This document shows positions 9,886 to 18,494 of a stretch of 64,000 nt of DNA, piece by piece. The notes under the pieces are model-generated. The model made no database searches. It saw nothing but the letters and a program-made list of their open reading frames with translations, and had not been told where the DNA came from. The position numbers and the translations under genes were made by a program. This DNA is from Nitrospirillum amazonense (GTDB lineage Bacteria > Pseudomonadota > Alphaproteobacteria > Azospirillales > Azospirillaceae). How positions within the stretch are numbered: position 1 is the first letter of the stretch; the number at the start of each line of letters is the position of its first letter. The DNA lies in assembly GCF_007828035.1 (NCBI RefSeq), contig NZ_VITV01000002.1, forward strand, positions 833,642 through 897,641, given 5' to 3'.

Positions 9886-10737
9886 TCAGCGGCGCCAGGC
9901 CACGACCGTCTGCTGCTGCGTGCCCAACAGGTCAGAGCCCAGGCGCATGACGTCGCCGGCCTTCAGGTACTCAGGCGTCGGCTTCACGCCCATGCCCACG
10001 CCCGGCGGGGTGCCGGTGGTGATCAGGTCGCCCGGCTGCAGGGTGATGAAGCGGCTGATGTAGCTGACCAGCGTCGCCACGCCGAAGATCATGGTGCTGG
10101 TGTTGCCGGTCTGGCGGCGGGCGCCGTTCACGTCCAGCCACAGGTCGATGTTCTGCGGATCGGCAATCTCATCCGCCGTCACCAGCCAGGGACCGACGGG
10201 GCCGAAGGTGTCGCAGCCCTTGCCCTTGTCCCAGGTGCCGCCCCGCTCGATCTGGTACTCACGCTCGGACACGTCGTTGACCAGGACGTAACCAGCCACA
10301 TGGCTGAGCGCATCGGCCTCGTCGACATAGCGGGCGGTCTTGCCGATGACGATGCCCAGCTCCACCTCCCAATCGCTCTTCACGCTGTCCTTGGGCAACA
10401 TGACATCGTCATTGGGGCCGTTCAGGCAGCTGATGGCCTTGGTGAACAGCACCGGCTCCTTCGGCAGGGGCAGGTTGGATTCAGCGGCATGGTCGGCGTA
10501 GTTCAGGCCCACGGCCAGGAACTTGGGCGTCCCGGTGTAGGGCACGCCCAGGCGCGGGCTGCCGGACACGACGGGCAGGCTGGCGATGTCCAGCGCCGCC
10601 AGGGCGGCCAAGCCCCCGGCCGACAGCTGGGCGGGGCCGATGTCGGCCACATGGCCCGAGAGATCGCGGATCTGGCCGGCGGCATCCAGCAGGCCGGGTT
10701 TCTCCTGGCCCACCGGGCCGTAACGCAGCAGCTTCAT
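9886..10737 (-). CDS. Fumarylacetoacetate hydrolase (FAH) family protein
   Basis: A 283-aa protein of the FAH/2-keto-4-pentenoate hydratase superfamily, which cleaves or hydrates 2-keto acids at a Mg2+ site. The family core is present: GLNYADHAAES, the metal-binding DWEVELGIVIG acidic pair, VNDVSERE and a C-terminal GDLITTGTPPGVGMG. It resembles the ureidoglycolate lyase-like and 2,4-diketo-3-deoxy-L-fuconate hydrolase-like branch. An AGGACT ribosome site precedes the ATG. A LysR regulator lies directly upstream on the same strand. The link to fucose catabolism is only suggestive, because the alpha-L-fucosidase gene is 32 kb away. Confidence 0.88.
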   Translation of the reverse strand: MKLLRYGPVGQEKPGLLDAAGQIRDLSGHVADIGPAQLSAGGLAALAALDIASLPVVSGSPRLGVPYTGTPKFLAVGLNYADHAAESNLPLPKEPVLFTKAISCLNGPNDDVMLPKDSVKSDWEVELGIVIGKTARYVDEADALSHVAGYVLVNDVSEREYQIERGGTWDKGKGCDTFGPVGPWLVTADEIADPQNIDLWLDVNGARRQTGNTSTMIFGVATLVSYISRFITLQPGDLITTGTPPGVGMGVKPTPEYLKAGDVMRLGSDLLGTQQQTVVAWRR

Positions 10738-10840
10738 GGGAAGTCCTGTCCCTGATTAGAAAGGCGCTCTGTTAGCGGTCGCAGTTTTCTTCCAATCTGA
10801 CACCGCTGGCAATGCCGATCCTTTCATGGCGCCCCCCGCG

Positions 10841-11740
10841 TTACTGGCCGTTGCGGATGTAATCCGCCAAGCCCTGCGCCAGATGATCGTACAGCAGACG
10901 CACGCGCCGGCTGGACTTCAGGTCCGGATGCATGACCAGCCAGGTGTCGAGGTCGAAGCCCAGGGTGCCGGGCAGCAGGTGCACCAGGTCAGGGTCGCGG
11001 CGTCCCAGCCCCACCTGGCAAATGCCGATGCCGAAACCGGCGCGGATGGCGGCCAGCTGGGCCACGTCGCTGTCCGCGCGGAAGGCGAAATGCTCGCGGC
11101 CGAAATACCGCCCCCGGGCGCGCAGGGTGCGGATGACAGCCGTTTCGGTATCGAAACCGATCAGGCTGTGGCTGGCGAGATCGTCCCAGCAGGCCGGGGT
11201 GCCGTGCATTTCCAGATAACGTCGGTGGGCATGGAGCCCCAACGCGATGACGCCCAGGTGCCGGGCCACCAGCGCGCCTTGCGTGGGGCGCACCATACGG
11301 ACGGCAATGTCGGCGTCGCGCCGCAGCAGATCCTCCGTCTCGTTGGACAGGGACAGCTCAATCGCCACCTTGGGATGGTCGCGGCGGAAGGCGGCCAGGA
11401 TGGGGGGCAGCACCTCCACCCCCACCACCACACTGGCCGTGACACGCACGCTGCCCGCCACCTCATCCGCCGGGCCCGACGCCGCGCGCAACAGGGCGGC
11501 CGCGGCGGCGGCCATCACCTCGGCATGGGCGCGAAGCTCCAGCGCCGTCTCGGTCGGCGTCAGGCCTTGGGGAGAGCGGGTGAACAGGGTGGCGCCCAGC
11601 GTGCGCTCCAGCTCCTCCACATGGCGGCCGACGCTGGGCTGAGTCAGCCCCAGCGCGCGCCCCGCCGCCGACAGGCTGCCCTCGCGCAGCACCGCGAGGA
11701 AGGAGCGGTAGAGTTCCCAACCGGGTTCGTGCTTAGCCAT
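10841..11740 (-). CDS. LysR-family transcriptional regulator
   Basis: A 299-aa protein with an N-terminal winged helix-turn-helix at about residues 10-65 (SLSAAGRALGLTQPSVGRHVEELE, shown split: SLSAAGRALG then LTQPSVGRHVEELE) and a C-terminal effector-binding domain. It is transcribed divergently from the NAD-binding protein gene at 11838, the classic LysR arrangement, with about 97 bases between starts. It may also control the FAH-family gene that follows it on the same strand. The effector is unknown. Confidence 0.9.
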   Translation of the reverse strand: MAKHEPGWELYRSFLAVLREGSLSAAGRALGLTQPSVGRHVEELERTLGATLFTRSPQGLTPTETALELRAHAEVMAAAAAALLRAASGPADEVAGSVRVTASVVVGVEVLPPILAAFRRDHPKVAIELSLSNETEDLLRRDADIAVRMVRPTQGALVARHLGVIALGLHAHRRYLEMHGTPACWDDLASHSLIGFDTETAVIRTLRARGRYFGREHFAFRADSDVAQLAAIRAGFGIGICQVGLGRRDPDLVHLLPGTLGFDLDTWLVMHPDLKSSRRVRLLYDHLAQGLADYIRNGQ

Positions 11741-11837
11741 AAATTTACGTATATCAACTCAACGGCCTTACGCAATTCCGTTTATCTATCCGACCCGTCA
11801 CCTTCCCGGCATCGCAATGACGCCGACGGAGGAAAAG

Positions 11838-12827
11838 ATGGCGACGACGAACGGCAAGACGGTTCTGGTGATTGGGGCCAGGGGCGGCGTGGGGGGTGCC
11901 GTGGCTGCCCGCCTGCTGGCCGATGGCTGGACGGTGAAGGCCCTGGCAAGGGGCCAGGGAGCGGGGGGTCGCGGGTCACGGCCGGACTTGGCCGCCGCCC
12001 AGTGGATCCAGGGCGACGCCATGAACGCCGCCGACGTGGCCCGGGCCGCCGCCGGCGCCGATGTCATCGTCCATGCCGTGAACCCGCCGGGCTACAAGGA
12101 CTGGGACAAGCTGGTGCTGCCCATGATGGACAACACCATCGCCGCCGCCAAGGCCGTGGGCGCCCGCATCGTCCTGCCGGGCACAGTGTACAACTACGGC
12201 CCCGACGCCCAGCCCGACCTGACCGAGGAGTCGCCGCAGAACCCAGTCACGGTGAAAGGCGGCATCCGCGTGGCCATGGAGCGGCGGCTGCGCCAGGCAT
12301 CGACCGAGGGTGCCCGCGTCCTGATCCTGCGCTGTGGCGACTTCTTCGGGCCCCACGCCGGCAACAACTGGTTCGGCCAGGGGCTGGTGAAACCAGGCAA
12401 GGCGGTCACGTCCATTCCCTACCCCGGCCCACACGCCGTCGGCCACGCCTGGGCCTATCTGCCCGACGTGGCGGAAACGGTGGCCCGCCTGCTGGCGCGG
12501 GAAAACGAGCTGGCGACCTTCGAGACCTTTCACTTCGGCGGCCATTGGCTGGAGGCAGGGGCGGAGATGGCGGCATCCATCCAGCGTGTGGTGGTGGCGC
12601 GGGGCGGCGCGCGGCCGGCCGTCACGGCCTTCCCCTGGTGGCTGGTGACCCTGGCCTCCCCCTTCGTCACCGTGTTCCGCGAAATGCGGGAGATGCGTTA
12701 CCTGTGGCAGCGGCCGGTGCGGCTGGAGAACGCCAAGCTCAAGGCTTTCCTGGGGGCCGAGCCCCATACGCCGCTGGACGTGGCGGTGGCCGCCGCCCTG
12801 ACGGATTTGGGGTGTGTGCCGGCGTGA
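11838..12827 (+). CDS. NAD(P)-binding Rossmann-fold protein (atypical/extended SDR)
   Basis: A 329-aa protein opening MATTNGKTVLVIGARGGVGG, an NAD(P)-binding GxxGxxG motif. It continues with VIVHAVNPPGY and VLPGTVYNYGP segments typical of NAD-dependent epimerase/dehydratase or NmrA-like proteins. The start at 11838 has a GGAGGA site five bases upstream; an in-frame upstream ATG at 11817 lacks one. The YxxxK catalytic pair is not clear, so dehydrogenase activity is unproven. Its gene is divergent from the LysR gene at 11740 and is its most likely target. Confidence 0.8.
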   Translation: MATTNGKTVLVIGARGGVGGAVAARLLADGWTVKALARGQGAGGRGSRPDLAAAQWIQGDAMNAADVARAAAGADVIVHAVNPPGYKDWDKLVLPMMDNTIAAAKAVGARIVLPGTVYNYGPDAQPDLTEESPQNPVTVKGGIRVAMERRLRQASTEGARVLILRCGDFFGPHAGNNWFGQGLVKPGKAVTSIPYPGPHAVGHAWAYLPDVAETVARLLARENELATFETFHFGGHWLEAGAEMAASIQRVVVARGGARPAVTAFPWWLVTLASPFVTVFREMREMRYLWQRPVRLENAKLKAFLGAEPHTPLDVAVAAALTDLGCVPA

Positions 12828-12912
12828 CGGCGCAGGGTCCGGGCTGGACAAACGTACCTGCTTCCACCATCAAATTTTTATTGGATACAAAATCCATGGG
12901 CAGGAGCAGGGA

Positions 12913-14496
12913 ATGAAAAAGATGGCAGGAGCGAAATGGGCGGCGGCGGCGCTGGCCGCGGTGCTGATGACCGGCGCGGCGACCCAAGGCTGGGCCGAGG
13001 ACAAGAAGGACAAGGGCGGCGAAGACGCGCCCAAGCCGGGCAAGATCGCGGAGCAGATCGAGGCGGCCACCGCCCGCGCGCCCATCGCGGAGACGGCCAA
13101 GAGCAGCGCCCACAGCGTCACCATCCGGGGCAAGAGCATCCGCTACCAGGCGACCGCCGGCACCCTGACCATCCGGGACGACAACGGCAAGCCGACCGCC
13201 AGCGTGTTCTACGTCGCCTACACGGCCGAGGGCGCGCCGGCGACCAAGCGGCCCGTGACCTTCCTCTACAACGGCGGCCCAGGCTCGGCCAGCCTGTGGA
13301 TGCACATGGGGCTGGGGCCGGTGCGCGTGCGCACCAGCGCGCCGGACAACACGCCGCCGGCGCCCTATGTCTATTCCGCCAATGAGGACAGCATCCTGGA
13401 CAAGACCGACCTGGTCTTCATCGATGCCATCGGCACCGGCTATTCCCGCCCGCTGGGCGACGCCAAGGACAAGGACTTCTGGGGCGTGGACCAGGACGTG
13501 GACGCCTTCGCCCGCGCCATCAACCGCTACGTCACCATCAACAACCGTTGGAACTCGCCCAAATTCCTGTTCGGCGAGTCCTACGGCACCACCCGCTCGT
13601 CCGCCCTGGCCAACCGGCTGCAGCAGGACGGCATGGACCTGAACGGCGTCGTGCTGCTGTCGTCCATCCTGAACTACGGCATCCGCCAGCCGGGCTTCGA
13701 CAACATCTTCATCTCCTACCTGCCCAGCTACGCCGCCACCGCCTGGTACCACAACCGCATCGCCAACAAGCCCGCCGACTTGGCCGCCTTCCTGCAGAAG
13801 GTGCGGGACTACGCGCGCGGCCCCTACACCGTGGCGCTGGCCAAGGGCCAGGACATCACCCCGGAGGAAGAGGACGCTGTCGCCAAGCAGCTGTCGGCCT
13901 ACACCGGCCTGCCGGTCCCCTTCCTGAAGCAGGCCAAGCTGCGCGTCAGCCTGCAGCGCTTCCGCAAGGAACTGCTGCGTGACGAGGCCAAGACGGTGGG
14001 CCGCCTGGACAGCCGCTTCCTGGGCGTGGATATCGATTCCGCCGGCGAGGGACCGGAGTACGACGCCTCCTCCAACGCGGTCACCAGCGCCTTCATCTCC
14101 AGCCAGCGCGCCTACATCAACGGCGACCTGGGCTATAAGACCGACCTGGACTATCGCCGCAGCGCCGACGGCGCCATCGGCCAGTGGGACTGGCACCACA
14201 AGATCGAGAACCGGCGGATGGAAATGCCGGACGTGGCCCTGGACCTGGCGCAGGCCATGCGTCAGAACCCGCACCTGCAGCTGCTGTCGCTGAATGGCTG
14301 GTACGACATGGCCACCCCGTTCTTCGGCACGGAATACGACATCGGCCACATGGAGCTGGAACCGGCGCAGCGGAAAAACGTGACGTTCAAGTATTACCCC
14401 TCCGGCCACATGGTGTACCTGAACCCCGAGGCGCTGAAGCAGATGGTGGCCGACCTGGACGCCTTCTACGACAAGGCGGCGCCAGCCGCGCCGTAA
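12913..14496 (+). CDS. S10-family serine carboxypeptidase-like protein, exported (paralogue 1)
   Basis: A 527-aa alpha/beta-hydrolase-fold peptidase of family S10. A signal peptide spans about residues 1-26, cleaved near GWAED, and is followed by a Lys/Asp-rich linker. The catalytic triad is visible: Ser223 in GESYGTT, Asp465 in WYDMATPF and His499 in GHMVYL. The oxyanion segment FLYNGGPGSASLWMHMG is intact. A good AGGAGCAGG site precedes the ATG. The gene at 14746 encodes a close paralogue, so this is a tandem duplication. The two genes are separated by copy C of the hairpin repeat. Likely role: C-terminal trimming of extracytoplasmic peptides. Confidence 0.92.
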   Translation: MKKMAGAKWAAAALAAVLMTGAATQGWAEDKKDKGGEDAPKPGKIAEQIEAATARAPIAETAKSSAHSVTIRGKSIRYQATAGTLTIRDDNGKPTASVFYVAYTAEGAPATKRPVTFLYNGGPGSASLWMHMGLGPVRVRTSAPDNTPPAPYVYSANEDSILDKTDLVFIDAIGTGYSRPLGDAKDKDFWGVDQDVDAFARAINRYVTINNRWNSPKFLFGESYGTTRSSALANRLQQDGMDLNGVVLLSSILNYGIRQPGFDNIFISYLPSYAATAWYHNRIANKPADLAAFLQKVRDYARGPYTVALAKGQDITPEEEDAVAKQLSAYTGLPVPFLKQAKLRVSLQRFRKELLRDEAKTVGRLDSRFLGVDIDSAGEGPEYDASSNAVTSAFISSQRAYINGDLGYKTDLDYRRSADGAIGQWDWHHKIENRRMEMPDVALDLAQAMRQNPHLQLLSLNGWYDMATPFFGTEYDIGHMELEPAQRKNVTFKYYPSGHMVYLNPEALKQMVADLDAFYDKAAPAAP

Positions 14497-14522
14497 GGCT
14501 TCCCAAGAGGCACCGCGACCAG

Positions 14523-14640
14523 CCAGCGGCATGGGAGCCATGCCGCTGGTAGCCCGCGACTGCGGGCGCCGGAGCGAGCACCGCAGGGCGCAGCGAGGAA
14601 GCCAAGCCAGCGGATGCTGGCGCCCGGCGCATGAGGGAAC
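14523..14640 (+). repeat. Dispersed three-hairpin intergenic repeat, copy C
   Basis: Lies 26 bases after the first S10 gene stop. In order it has hairpin 3, an 11-bp perfect stem CCAGCGGCATG (14523-14533) with its complement at 14539-14549; hairpin 2, GCCCGC-GACT-GCGGGC (14552-14567); and hairpin 1, GCCAGC-GGAT-GCTGGC (14606-14621), ending GAGGGAAC. Its reverse complement aligns with copies A and B along the whole length. Confidence 0.85.
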
Positions 14641-14745
14641 ACTAAAATAAGGTCACGATGTCGCCCCCCAAGCAACGGGCTGGACAGCGGGCTTGCCATC
14701 AAACATCAAACAATTTGATGACAACCCGCAACAGGGAGCTTGGGG

Positions 14746-16317
14746 ATGCGTAAGACGATCGTGGCGTTGACGGCAGTGCTGCTGACCTCCGTCGCCGTGG
14801 CCGGATGGGCTGATGACAAGAAGGACAAGGGCGGCGACGACGACGCGCCCAAGGGCAAGGTGGCGGAACAGATCGAGGCGGCCACCGCCCGGGCACCCGT
14901 GACCGAGACGGCCAAGACCACGTCGCATACCGTCACCATCAAGGGCAAGAGCATCCGCTATCAGGCGACGGCCGGCACCCTGACCATCCGCGACAATGAC
15001 GGCAAGCCCACGGCTAGCGTCTTTTACGTCGCCTACACGGCCGAGGGCGCACCGGCGGCCAAGCGGCCGGTGACCTTCCTCTATAACGGCGGCCCCGGCT
15101 CGGCCAGCCTGTGGCTGCACATGGGGTCCTTCGGGCCCATCCGGGTGCGCACGGCCAGCCCGGACAACAACGCCCCCGCGCCCTATACTTTCACCGCCAA
15201 CGACGACAGCCTGCTGGACAAGACCGACCTGGTGTTCATCGACGCCATCGGCACCGGCTATTCCCGCCCCCTGGGTGAAGCCAAGGGCAAGGATTTCTGG
15301 GGCGTGGACCAGGATGTGGACGGTTTCGCCCGCGCCATCAGCCGCTATGTCAGCCTCAACAACCGCTGGAACTCCCCCAAATTTCTGTTCGGGGAGTCCT
15401 ACGGCACCACGCGGTCGGCGGCCCTGTCCAACCGGCTGCAGCAGGATGGCATGGACCTGAACGGCGTCATCCTGCTGTCGTCCATCCTGAACTACGGCAT
15501 CCTGCAGCCGGGCTATGACGAGGGCTACATCGCCTTCCTGCCCAGTTACGCCGCCACCGCCTGGTACCACAACCGCATCCCCAACAAGCCGGCCGACCTG
15601 GCCGCCTTCGTGCAGCAGGCGCGTGTCTTCGCGCGCGGCCCCTATGCCGCCGCCCTGGCCAAGGGCCAGACCATATCGGCGGAGGAAGAGGACGCCGTGG
15701 CCAAGCAGCTGGCCACCTTCACCGGCCTGTCTCCGGACTACCTGAAGCGCGCCAAGCTGCGCATCGACCTGTTCCGCTTCCAGAAGGAGCTGTTGCGCGA
15801 CAAGCGGCAGACGGTGGGCCGCTTCGACAGCCGCTTCCTGGGCGTGGACACGGACGCCGCCGGTGAGGGGCCGGAGTACGACCCCTCCGACAGCGCCATC
15901 AACAGCGCCTTCATCTCCAGCCTGCGCGCCTATCTGGCGGGCGACCTGGGCTATAAGACGGACCTGGAGTATCGTGCCGGGTCCGACGACGCCAACGAGC
16001 AGTGGGACTGGCACCACAAGGTGCCCAACGTCGGCAAGCTGGAGGTGCCGGACGTAGCGTTGGACCTCAGCCTGGCCATGCGCCAGAACCCGCACCTGCA
16101 GCTGCTGTCGCTGAACGGCTATTACGACATGGCGACGCCGTTCTTCAACACGGAGTACGACATCAACCACATGGCGCTGGAACCGGCGCAGCGAAAGAAC
16201 GTGACGTTCAAGTACTATCCGTCCGGGCACATGATCTACCTGAACCCGGACGCGCTGAAGCAGCTGGTCGTCGACCTGGATGCCTTCTACGATAAGGCTA
16301 CCTCGGGCGGCGCATAA
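14746..16317 (+). CDS. S10-family serine carboxypeptidase-like protein, exported (paralogue 2)
   Basis: A 523-aa protein very similar to the product of the preceding gene over its entire length, including the Lys/Asp-rich linker after the signal peptide. The triad is Ser218 (GESYGTT), Asp461 (YYDMATPF) and His495 (GHMIYL). The ATG at 14746 has an AGGGAG site eight bases upstream; a TTG two codons earlier is less likely. The two S10 proteins differ mostly in surface-type positions, so they may have diverged in substrate range. An S9 peptidase gene follows on the same strand. Confidence 0.92.
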   Translation: MRKTIVALTAVLLTSVAVAGWADDKKDKGGDDDAPKGKVAEQIEAATARAPVTETAKTTSHTVTIKGKSIRYQATAGTLTIRDNDGKPTASVFYVAYTAEGAPAAKRPVTFLYNGGPGSASLWLHMGSFGPIRVRTASPDNNAPAPYTFTANDDSLLDKTDLVFIDAIGTGYSRPLGEAKGKDFWGVDQDVDGFARAISRYVSLNNRWNSPKFLFGESYGTTRSAALSNRLQQDGMDLNGVILLSSILNYGILQPGYDEGYIAFLPSYAATAWYHNRIPNKPADLAAFVQQARVFARGPYAAALAKGQTISAEEEDAVAKQLATFTGLSPDYLKRAKLRIDLFRFQKELLRDKRQTVGRFDSRFLGVDTDAAGEGPEYDPSDSAINSAFISSLRAYLAGDLGYKTDLEYRAGSDDANEQWDWHHKVPNVGKLEVPDVALDLSLAMRQNPHLQLLSLNGYYDMATPFFNTEYDINHMALEPAQRKNVTFKYYPSGHMIYLNPDALKQLVVDLDAFYDKATSGGA

Positions 16318-16441
16318 GAGCGGACCGCTTTACCCTGGCCCAACAAGCACTTGCCCGGTGATGGGCTTGGCCTCATCTTCGATCCATTCCGCCGCCGACG
16401 TCCCCCGGGATGCCGGCGGCCAACAACGATTGGGGTAAGCG

Positions 16442-18475
16442 ATGCGCGCTGCCGTTCTGGCATTGACCGTGATCCTGGGCACGACCTCCCTCACGGCGGC
16501 GGCCCCGCCCCCGCCGGCCACCAGCCCGGCCGCCCCCCTGATCGAGCGCGCCAAATTCTTCGGCAACCCCAGCCGCACCCAGGGCAAGCTGAGCCCCGAC
16601 GGCAAATGGCTGTCCTGGATCGCGCCGCGCGACGGCGTGCTGAACATTTGGGTGGCCCCCGCCAGCGACCCCACCAAGGCCAAGGCCCTGACGGCGGAGA
16701 AGACCCGCCCCATCCGCCAGCATTTTTGGTCCCCCGACGGCAAGATGATCCTGTTCGTCAACGACAAGGGCGGGGACGAGAATTTCGTGTTGTACGGCGT
16801 CAACGTCGCCACGGGCGAACAGCGCACCCTGACGCCGCAGGAAAAGACGCGCGTCGACATCATCGGCACCAGCCACCACATCAAGGACCGCATCCTGGTT
16901 GGCCTGAACAACCGCGATCCCAAGTGGTTCGACGTCTACAGCCTGGACTTGGCCAAGGGCAAACTGACCCTGGTGTTCAAGAACGAGGGCTATGCCGGTT
17001 TCGTCGCGGACGAGTCCCTGAAGCTGCGCCTGGCGGCCAAGTCGCGGCCCGATGGCGGAACCGACTTCTTCCGCGTGGCCGACAATAAGGTTGAAGCCCA
17101 GCCGCTGGGTGCGGTCGGGCTGGATGACAGCCTGACCACCAACCCCCTGGGCTATACCGAGGACGGCAAGACGCTGTACTGGATCGATAGCCGCGGCCGC
17201 GACACCGCCGCGCTGATCGCCCAGGACGCCGCCACCGGCACCACCCGGGTGGTGGGCCAAAGCGACAAGGCCGATGTGGGCGACGTCCTGGCCGATCCCA
17301 AGACGGGGGTGATCCAGGCCTATGCCATCGACTATCTGCGCACGGAATGGACGGCGCTGGATCCCAAGATCGGCGCGGAACTGGACTTCCTGAAGTCTCA
17401 GCTGAAGGGCGACATCCACGTCACCAGCCGCACCGACGACGACGGCGCCTGGACCGTGGTGGTGGATCCGGTCACGGCGCCGGCGGCGACATACCGCTTC
17501 GACCGCAAGGCCCACACCCTGACCAAGCTGTTCGTGAACCGGCCGGAGCTGGAGGGTGCCGACCTGGCCGCCATGCACCCGGTGGAGATCAAGGCGCGCG
17601 ACGGTCTGACGCTGGTGTCCTACCTCACCCTGCCGGCGGGCAGCGACGGCAAGGGCGATGGGCATCCCGACCAGCCCCTGCCCATGGTGCTGTTCGTGCA
17701 TGGCGGCCCTTGGGCGCGAGACGGTTACGGCTACAACGGCTATCACCAGTGGCTGGCCAACCGGGGCTATGCCGTGCTGTCGGTCAACTATCGCGGCTCC
17801 ACCGGCTTCGGGAAGAACTTCATCACCGCCGGCAACCTGCAATGGGGCCGCAAGATGCATGACGACCTGATCGACGCCGTCGACTGGGCGGTCAAGCAGG
17901 GCATCACCACCAAGGACAAGGTGGCCATCATGGGCGGGTCCTACGGCGGCTATGCCACCCTGGCCGGCCTGACCTTCACCCCCGACGCCTTCGCCTGCGG
18001 CGTGGACATCGTGGGCCCCAGCAACCTGGCCACCCTGCTGAAGACCATCCCGCCCTATTGGGAGGCGGGCAAGCAGCAGTTCTACAAGCGCATGGGCGAC
18101 CCGACGACGGAGGACGGCCGCCAGCTGCTGCACGACGCCTCCCCCCTGTTCAAGGCGGCGGATATCAAGAAGCCGCTGCTGATCGGCCAGGGCGCCAACG
18201 ATCCCCGCGTCAACCAGGCGGAGTCGGACCAGATCGTGAAGGCGATGAAGGAGAAGAACATCCCCGTCACCTACATCCTGTTCCCCGACGAGGGCCACGG
18301 CTTCGCCCGGCCGGAGAACAGCATCGCCTTCAACGCCGCCGCCGAACAGTTCCTGGGCGCCTGCCTGGGCGGCCGGGCGGAGCCCTTCGGCGCCGCCTTC
18401 AAGGGCTCCAGCATCACCGTGCCCGACGGGGCGCAGTTCACGCCGGGACTGCAGGCGGCGCTGGCGGCCAAGTAA
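16442..18475 (+). CDS. S9-family prolyl oligopeptidase-like peptidase, exported
   Basis: A 677-aa serine peptidase of family S9 (dipeptidyl aminopeptidase/acylaminoacyl peptidase type). A short signal peptide ends near TAAAPPP. A beta-propeller domain follows with repeats such as LSPDGKWLSWI and WSPDGKMILFV. The C-terminal alpha/beta-hydrolase domain carries Ser500 in GGSYGGYATL, Asp587 in QGANDPRVN and His619 in DEGHGF. All catalytic residues are present and the length is normal. It follows the S10 pair by 124 bases on the same strand, and together they suggest combined digestion of proline-containing peptides outside the cytoplasm. Confidence 0.93.
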   Translation: MRAAVLALTVILGTTSLTAAAPPPPATSPAAPLIERAKFFGNPSRTQGKLSPDGKWLSWIAPRDGVLNIWVAPASDPTKAKALTAEKTRPIRQHFWSPDGKMILFVNDKGGDENFVLYGVNVATGEQRTLTPQEKTRVDIIGTSHHIKDRILVGLNNRDPKWFDVYSLDLAKGKLTLVFKNEGYAGFVADESLKLRLAAKSRPDGGTDFFRVADNKVEAQPLGAVGLDDSLTTNPLGYTEDGKTLYWIDSRGRDTAALIAQDAATGTTRVVGQSDKADVGDVLADPKTGVIQAYAIDYLRTEWTALDPKIGAELDFLKSQLKGDIHVTSRTDDDGAWTVVVDPVTAPAATYRFDRKAHTLTKLFVNRPELEGADLAAMHPVEIKARDGLTLVSYLTLPAGSDGKGDGHPDQPLPMVLFVHGGPWARDGYGYNGYHQWLANRGYAVLSVNYRGSTGFGKNFITAGNLQWGRKMHDDLIDAVDWAVKQGITTKDKVAIMGGSYGGYATLAGLTFTPDAFACGVDIVGPSNLATLLKTIPPYWEAGKQQFYKRMGDPTTEDGRQLLHDASPLFKAADIKKPLLIGQGANDPRVNQAESDQIVKAMKEKNIPVTYILFPDEGHGFARPENSIAFNAAAEQFLGACLGGRAEPFGAAFKGSSITVPDGAQFTPGLQAALAAK

Positions 18476-18494
18476 GCGTGTGACGGGGGAAGTA

